From NCBI GenBank assembly GCA_023101725.1, contig JALJCO010000014.1, positions 372,001 through 436,000 of the forward strand: a stretch of 64,000 nucleotides of DNA, given 5' to 3'. The notes under the pieces are model-generated. The model was not told the origin of the DNA. It searched no databases and saw only the letters and a list, made by a program, of their open reading frames with translations. How positions within the stretch are numbered: position 1 is the stretch's first letter; each line of letters opens with the position of its first letter. This stretch comes from Atherinomorus stipes (lineage: Eukaryota; Chordata; Actinopteri; Atheriniformes; Atherinidae). Positions 57,702-64,000 of the stretch are shown here, in pieces. Made by a program: the position numbers and the translations under genes.

Positions 57702-58733
57702 CAAGCAAGTAATTTAGTGAACAAATTATAGGCTAACAGTTAGCGCTGAGCTAAGCAGCACTCACATGGATCTTGTAAACATTGATGGATAATCGGACTC
57801 CGATCGACGGGATCAAACGGAGCAGCCTGTTATGGAGCTGTATGCGCTCGACCCAGAGTCTGATATGGAGTTTGAAGTACACGCAGTACCACAGAAGTAC
57901 CACAGAGACCCCTGACAAGTAAGTAAATTAGCGAACAAATCATAGGCTAACAGTTAGCATTGAGCTGAGAGATGTGTTTCACTCACCAGTGTTGTTGTCT
58001 GTCCATGCGCGTTTTTATAGCAGGAACTGCGTCAGGTTTCAGAAGTAATCCCAGAGAAAAAAACACTTTACTGCCCGAGATTCATGAAGTTGTCAGGAGT
58101 GAAGTTCACACACAAAGTTGAGTTTTTTTCCCTGCTCCTGAAGTTATAATCCAACCACTTCTGGCAAGTCGATTCATCCAGTACAACAAATAAACTCCCA
58201 CGCTGAACATAACCACGCTGAACGTATCTGCATTTTTCCCAACTTGCTGTCCTCTAGAACTTAAAAAAAAAAGAAAAAAAAAAGGAAGAAAATTCTCCTG
58301 AACTCTGGAGCAAACGTCTGTTCGCTGATGGCTGCTTGTCTCTGAGGAAATCTTCCTGCAGGTGTTAGTTTCTTCCTCAGAGAGTGTGGATAGGATTCTC
58401 TGAGTTTCTGTTCAACAGAGGGCGTCTTGCTAGATGTTGCGCATGCGTGTTTGTCACTTTGTGATTGGTGCCACGTTCATACGTAACGGGGTGGATCATC
58501 AGTTGTTTGCAGGGAGGTAGCGCTTGGTTTAAATATTCATGTAGATTACTCAAATATGCATGAATGAAGAAAAATAACGATTTAAATCATTTCTTGATGA
58601 GGAAATAACACACTGACATGCTGAAAAGCTCTTAAAAGTCCATTTTTCATGATAGGGCTCCTTTAAATCCAGATTTAAAACATTTTTCTCATGCATGCAT
58701 GAAACTGATCTTCTTCTTTTGATGTATCTAGAC

Positions 58734-58959
58734 CAGTGGATTTCAAACTTTTTGAGCCACAACCCCCAAAATAACATACTTTGGTGTTTGTGACCCCCGA
58801 CAACTGACTGTTTACTTGTGCAATAATGGGTTATCATCTTAATGTGAGGCTTGGAAACTGTCAGAATCTTCAAAAATAAGGAGGATGAAGTGGATTTTGG
58901 TGGATTATGTTAACAGCTGTGGACAAAGAACCCAAATGCCAAAATTCATCTTTTCTCAC

Positions 58960-58960
<1 letters not shown>
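58734..58960. mobile_element. hAT-type end remnant plus dispersed repeat
   Basis: CAGTGGATTTCAAACTTTTTGAGCC and 'GTGACCCCCGACAAC' match the common CAGTGGTTC-CAAACTTTTTG hAT terminus. The following stretch (CTTGGAAACTGTCAGAATCTTCAAAAATAAG) recurs at 59075 and 36700. Confidence 0.5.

Positions 58961-58996
<36 letters not shown>
58961..58996. repeat. (TA)n microsatellite
   Basis: About seventeen TA units. Confidence 0.95.
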
Positions 58997-58999
<3 letters not shown>

Positions 59000-61064
59000 T
59001 ACATATAATAAAATTATATTAGAACAACACCTGTAACTTTGTTTCTGAACACTCAATGATACAAATTCATCATGTAAGGCTTGAAAAATATCAGAAACTT
59101 CATAAATAAGGAGGATCAATGTTTTCAGATGGATTGAGTTCACTTCTGACAAGGTACCTACAGTACATGCCCAAAATCAGCTTCTCTCACTGAAATAATG
59201 CCAAATTCCCAATTTAACATGGTATAAGCAATAACTTAGTTATTTATGCCATAATTAAAAAAATAAATGTGTTAATTTCACAGATTAATCTCTTTGCAAT
59301 AATGTGTTAATATTGATTGCCCCCAAAATCCCAAATTTATTTGATAAATGTAGGTTATCTTTTTTTTTTTTCACAGTGATCTGGTAACAGCCTGAAGTTA
59401 TCATTTATTTAGACTGTTGTTGCTTTAGTTGTTTTAATTTTACCATTTTATATGATTTTATTCTCTCCCTATTCTTTTAGGTACTTTTTAATGTTTCCTC
59501 TGCACCCTGCTGTAATGCTTTTAATGTTTTACATAAGATCACATGACGTTTCTTGGACATTAATTGATGCTCATGTATAGATAAAGTTGCCAGTAAATCA
59601 GTCTGGATACCTTTTTAAAGACCATTGACATCACAGTTGTCACTTTTTCTTTAACAAATGAGGATGCTTCAAATATTGGTTCACTGTCTGAATTTGTGGA
59701 AACATTAACAATAGAAAAACATGGAGATGGGACAGATCTGACCCAGCATCCCCGATCACTTCATCAATCCACAAGTGGACTCTTCATGGTCCCGTGTATT
59801 ATGCAGGTTTCAGCCAAGTGGAAAACTCCGGTGGGGAAAAGTGACGTCTGTGCGAAAATTCACCCCCACCAATCTTCAGATGGTTTGTGTTTGAGTTTGC
59901 CTCTAACTGGAGTTTGATGGACAGAGGAACACAGATCTATTCATTGTTGTTCTATTATGATAGAAGTGGTAATAATCAGGACCAAATTTAAGAAAAACCC
60001 TTCAGAAAACAAGGTGGTAGGCATTTGGGGTAAATGTGTTTTCTTGGTTGTTCCTATAGTACTATTTGGTGCTGAATCCATTTCTGCCAGATGTCAAGCT
60101 GTAAAAGTTATAGTTTAGTCCTAATTATTGATCAGTTAGCGAAATGATTGATTATTCGCCCTATATTAGAGATAGCTATAATTTTCCAAGTTGTGAATAG
60201 CTTATTGTATGATTGTTTTGTATTATTGTAAAGGGGACATCCAGGGCTTTCATTTAAGCTCAAAGTTGTAGCTTTCTGACAAACATGGAGGTCACATGAC
60301 CTCTTTATGGTTTAAAGAGGTCATTCACACTTTTACTCACAATTTTTGCCTAAATTATATAGTTTATTTAATCCCTGTACGGATTAAATGGATCAAGGGA
60401 CATCAGGGACCCAAAAATCAACAACTGCAATATTTAATAGACTCTGTAAATTCAGGAAAGTATAATATACCCATGTTATTCTTTGTGAGAGGCTATTGTG
60501 AGCCTTAAATTAGAAGTCACTGGCTCAGGCCAGATCACCCTCATTCATTCTGTGGACCAGCATTATGTGAAAACTGCCAAACCATTGTCTAGAAATAATG
60601 ATAATATTACACCTGTACTTACACAATTTCAATAATACAATAAAACACTTTTACCCCAAAATGCCTGCAGGGTTGCAGAATCCTGAAGTTATAGCCCTGA
60701 CTATAATTTCATGTTTATTTTATTTACCTATTAAATGTCTGGTGGCATTGTTAATGCAAAAGTAGTTTATTGATTTATTAAGATTTTATCCACTCATCTT
60801 CCAGTTCTGTGGTGTGATTTTGTGATGATACTGGTCTTGGGATACATCTAGAACTCTACTATGAGTAAGAAAACATTCAACTTTGCATTACTGTAGATAT
60901 TTTTGTCCATTTAGGCAATTTTTTCCCTGTAAATCCAGCCATTACTTCAGCAGTTTCTATGAGAAAGTCTCTCTTCACCTTTAGAATTCATTTTTTATTT
61001 CTTATCAGCATTTTTTTGCATGAACCTGTCATGCACAACCACAAAGTTCAGCATGACAGGTGTT
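58997..61064. other. AT-rich DNA, no gene seen
   Basis: 59075-59190 is a second copy of the repeat noted in 58840-58950. A small hairpin (TGACCTCTTTA, 5-nt gap, TAAAGAGGTCA) lies at 60297-60323. Confidence 0.5.
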
Positions 61065-61135
61065 TTACTGTAAAGCACTTTGTGAGTTTTATCTTGAAAG
61101 GTGCTGTATAAATATAAATTGACTTACTTACTTGT
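61065..61135 (+). mobile_element. L2-type LINE 3' tail
   Basis: 'TGTAAAGCACTTTGTGAGTTTTATCTTGAAAGGTGCTGTATAAATATAAATTGACTTACTTACTT' is a typical LINE 3' end with a short ACTT tail. Confidence 0.65.
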
Positions 61136-63060
61136 AGTTGTACTTAGGGCACCCAAATGGCCAGTGGTAGCCCTGTTCATAGATGTTTGGTGAAAAATAA
61201 TTCCACTGTTTACGAGACAGTGTTGCTTCCAGACGGGAGCTGCATGCTCACAGGGCACCATAACCCACTTCCCACACCCTGCAATGCCCCTAAAAATTTA
61301 AACTAGAAGACATTTTCTCCATATACCCTCATTTTCAGGGAGAATTTCTCTCATTCTGTAATATTTACAAGCTATTTGAGATTATGGTGGGTGCAAAGCT
61401 AAAACAGAATTAACCATTATCATTATAGATTTACCTGCAATAATTCACTTTATATTCAGACTAATTGATTAGAGGAGACTAGATTCTCATATCTGGTCTT
61501 GTCCGTCTGGCGTCTCTTCTGGAAAGTGAACCTGAATGTGAATGTGTATACAGTAAGTGAGCTCCTCAGATGTTCTCAAACTGTCACCCACTTGTGGAAG
61601 AAATCAGTCCCCACGCCTTAGCTTTCACAAATGCTAAAAGCAACTTGAATTGCAGGGTTTTCTTCAAGGAATCATTTAACCATTAAGTACAGGGAATTCC
61701 AGCAGTTTTCTTATCAAGAATTAGAGCATGTTGAGGCAAATCTGTAGCCAAATCAAGAAAATTACACATTAACATGCACAGGAAATTAGATAATTATAGA
61801 TTTATAAAGAATAGTTCCAACAGCTTTAGACATATTCTTTAACTTGTGTAAATATTTCTATAATATTATTTCTGTTGTGAAATAAAATTCTGAGACCACT
61901 AAAATGTCCCATAAAAGAGTCCAATCAAGCAAAAAATGTTTACTTCGGTTTGTTGAATCTATATCTGTCAAAATTGTTCTAAAATGACGTTCGAATATTT
62001 GCTCTAAAATTAACACATGATTAGAATATATTCGAATATCCATTTAAGCCTTATGCCAACAGGACAAACTAATACAAGTGTAACCCCTTTTTCTTTAATG
62101 TTTAGAATCTACACTTAGGTCACACCAATAGAATAGAAAGGTCAGGTTCTAGCTAAAGTTGGTGAATTCGCTGTGGGTCTCACTTAAACAAGGCTTTACA
62201 CTAGAGTGGGGAAGAACAATAATAATAGGCGGTGCCTCCACTGAGAACTTAATATGCTGTAAGCATTAGCAAAATTACAAAGCCCTAGAAATCAGATTAC
62301 TCCAAAAAAAAAAGATGTTAAACCACAATATGTAAAGGTGAGACAAAAACATTTATTTTACACTTTAAATGTAGAAAAACTTAGAAATAGAGAAATAGAA
62401 ATTAACATAAAAGAAAAACACTCTGTTGCTTTTACTAACACTGTAACACCCAAAGCATCAAAATGCTCTATTTTACCCTTTCTGGTTAGTTGGATAGTTT
62501 TTTTTGTTTGTTTGTTTGTTGTTTTTTTTACTTCAACCAACTAATAATGAAATAGTAAGTTTAAACAAGTTTTCTTCCTTTCAGTTATCACACATCAATG
62601 ATATGAATCTACTTTTTTTCTTTTTCTTTTTTAGCTCAAACCCAATTGTTAGTTTATTTATAAACTAAATAAACTTGAATATCTTTCAAACACTCATTTA
62701 CCTTGAAGTGTTTGCATATTTCAACTGTATTCACACCTATTAGATGTTATAAAAACAATTTCCATAATGATCAGAAAAAAACATAGAAATATCAAACCCG
62801 TGTTTTATGCACTCAAAACGAGTACAGTACCCACTCTTGTACTACAGTACTTTTCACTGTTCACATAAATGATACTGATACAAAAAGAAAAAAAATCTCA
62901 AGCGCTTGGATAATGTCCCTAACCGTTGGGGCCCATATGTAGCGTTGGTGCACATGAAGGGTTATCCAGTTATGAAAGGAATTAGCTTTTAGACCGGGAC
63001 AGTCACACGATCTGCCCTGTCCTGCACCTTTATCCTGCACTCGGTTCGTTTCAACGCCAA
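61136..63060. other. AT-rich DNA, no gene seen
   Basis: GTTT and A tracts; no element ends identified. Confidence 0.5.
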
Positions 63061-63400
63061 GTACTCACTCAACCTCTCAGTGTAGAAACAACATGGCGGT
63101 GTATCCAGCCCGGTCGCAGAACGGTGTACAGACAGTGTTTTTTCCAGCGGCGACTCTCGTGGCTCCAGCTACCTGCGACCCGTCCTTGCTCTCCTGCGGT
63201 CGGCTCTTCCGATCTGTCCTCACACCCGCACGAATGTCCCGTGGAGACTTCCTTGTGTCTGTGTTCTGAAGCAGTCTGGTTCTTGTCCACTCAGCTAGCT
63301 AGCAACATGGTAGAGCTAACGGCAGCGACCACTGTCACGCTCAGGGAGAAAACTTCACCGTCATGTAAAATACTCCCACTTGACTGAGTTAATCAACGGA
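63061..63400 (+). promoter_or_regulatory. CpG-rich, promoter-like patch
   Basis: CpG density is clearly above the flanks. A YY1-like CAACATGGCGG overlaps the ATG at 63093. A ZNF143/STAF-like TTCCCAGAATCC (minus strand, 63745-63764) lies 0.65 kb downstream. These motifs are common near vertebrate transcription starts, but could also belong to a transposon promoter. Confidence 0.35.
63093..63269 (+). CDS. 58-aa ORF in CpG-rich patch, product unknown
   Basis: ATG in the context AACAACATGG opens 58 codons, starting MAVYPARSQNGVQTVFFPAA, with Ala/Leu/Val-rich sequence resembling a short N-terminal leader, then GRLFRSVLTPARMSRGDF. It could be a real first exon, a leader-like peptide or chance in GC-rich DNA. 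No downstream exon is identified. Confidence 0.25.
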   Translation: MAVYPARSQNGVQTVFFPAATLVAPATCDPSLLSCGRLFRSVLTPARMSRGDFLVSVF

Positions 63401-64000
63401 GTACTCTGCCCAATTAAAGTCTCTATGGAAGTTCAATATCTGGGCCCACTTTTTTTTTCCTTAACTTGAGCCTCCAAACATTGACTCCTTTTCTTCTGCT
63501 CCGGAAAACTGACAGCCGCCTCCTTCCTCTTTTCACTCCCTCTGTCCGCTTTTTTTTTTCTTCCCCTTCCACCTGGAGGAAAAGTTGTAGTCCCTGTTTT
63601 TTCCTCAAACAGGCAGAAGTAGCCTTAATCCTTCTCCTTTTTGTTTTCTTCATACAATATTTTTAAAACAACATAATGCATGAATTTAAAATTAATATCG
63701 GAATAGTTTCTTTTAATGACTGTAAAGGAAGAAAAGACGACTGAGGATTCTGGGAAATGAAGTCCTATCCTACTCCATCTTCTAGAAGCAATATAAAAGG
63801 AGTCAGCATATGTTTACCATCACTAAGATAATGGAAACCCAAAAACATAAAAATAATAATATTCATCACGTTTCTTTAGAGAGCCCTACACACTCCCCCA
63901 CAAATATAGCATGCCCCCATGCTATCCTATACAATACTCCGTATAAAAAACAGTGTAGTTTTCACGTACATGGTAAGAGTTTTGGTAAACCCACAAAGTT
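63401..64000. other. No gene seen
   Basis: Pyrimidine-rich near 63460-63650 (its minus-strand translation gives a Lys/Arg-rich ORF), then AT-rich to the window end. Confidence 0.45.

Larger units (their letters stand above)
56172..58666 (+). mobile_element. TTAA element, family E copy 2, with foreign insert
   Basis: TTAA at 56172-56175 and 58663-58666 with the same ends as 32607-33998. Outside the insert at 56351-57440 the two copies are nearly identical for about 1.4 kb, including the 212-bp tandem duplication, so they are young or were recently exchanged. Confidence 0.92.

Noticed and set aside
63423..63653. Lys/Arg-rich minus-strand ORF
   Set aside because: Comes from a C/T-rich tract on the plus strand; composition only.

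Overview
This window looks like teleost fish nuclear DNA, probably from a percomorph. The reasons are the Tc1/mariner relics with fish-type inverted repeats, L2-type LINE 3' ends with short tandem tails, a fish-type tRNA-derived SINE, many non-autonomous DNA transposons and abundant dinucleotide and pentanucleotide repeats. I found no complete host protein-coding gene, rRNA or tRNA gene and no CRISPR array. The window reads as a gene desert or a very large intron, built from layered transposon insertions in AT-rich sequence, with a few quieter blocks that look like conserved regulatory DNA.

Layout. 0-3.2 kb: a fragment of a TTAA-type element, a Tol2-like hAT end split by a SINE, and a palindromic TTAA element split by a second transposon. 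3.2-8.2 kb: pyrimidine-rich and AT-rich DNA, one homeodomain-site-rich block and a 1.1 kb inverted-repeat transposon. 9.2-13 kb: three hAT-type elements with exact 8-bp target duplications, other MITEs and an antisense SINE. 13.7-14.9 kb: quiet, regulatory-looking blocks. 15-20.1 kb: a 26-bp minisatellite in two pieces around two TTAA elements. 21.5-26.4 kb: an exon-like ORF, an E-box hairpin, an L2 relic and a 32-bp minisatellite. 28.7-34 kb: a purine-rich anomaly, a hAT element, a LINE tail and two TTAA elements joined back to back. 35.5-40.1 kb: more TTAA elements, the second copy of a SINE, a purine-rich anomaly and a deleted Tc1. 41.8-46.1 kb: three Tc1 relics linked by TA microsatellites. 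47-54 kb: retroelement ends, a MITE and a third copy of one TTAA family. 55-55.6 kb: the best regulatory-looking block. 56.2-58.7 kb: a second copy of the 1.4 kb TTAA element carrying about 1.09 kb of abnormal purine-rich sequence. 63-64 kb: a CpG-rich patch with promoter-like motifs.

The most interesting pattern is in the TTAA-flanked elements. Four unrelated-looking families (near 0.4/32.1, 17.3, 19.0/37.4/53.6 and 32.6/56.2 kb) each hold a short exon-like stretch that runs, in at least one copy, into a good GT splice donor. In some copies the ATG or the frame has decayed. I infer that these elements kept the promoter and first coding exon of a longer autonomous element, so each could act as a mobile promoter plus first exon. 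This is inference from sequence alone; transcript data would decide it.
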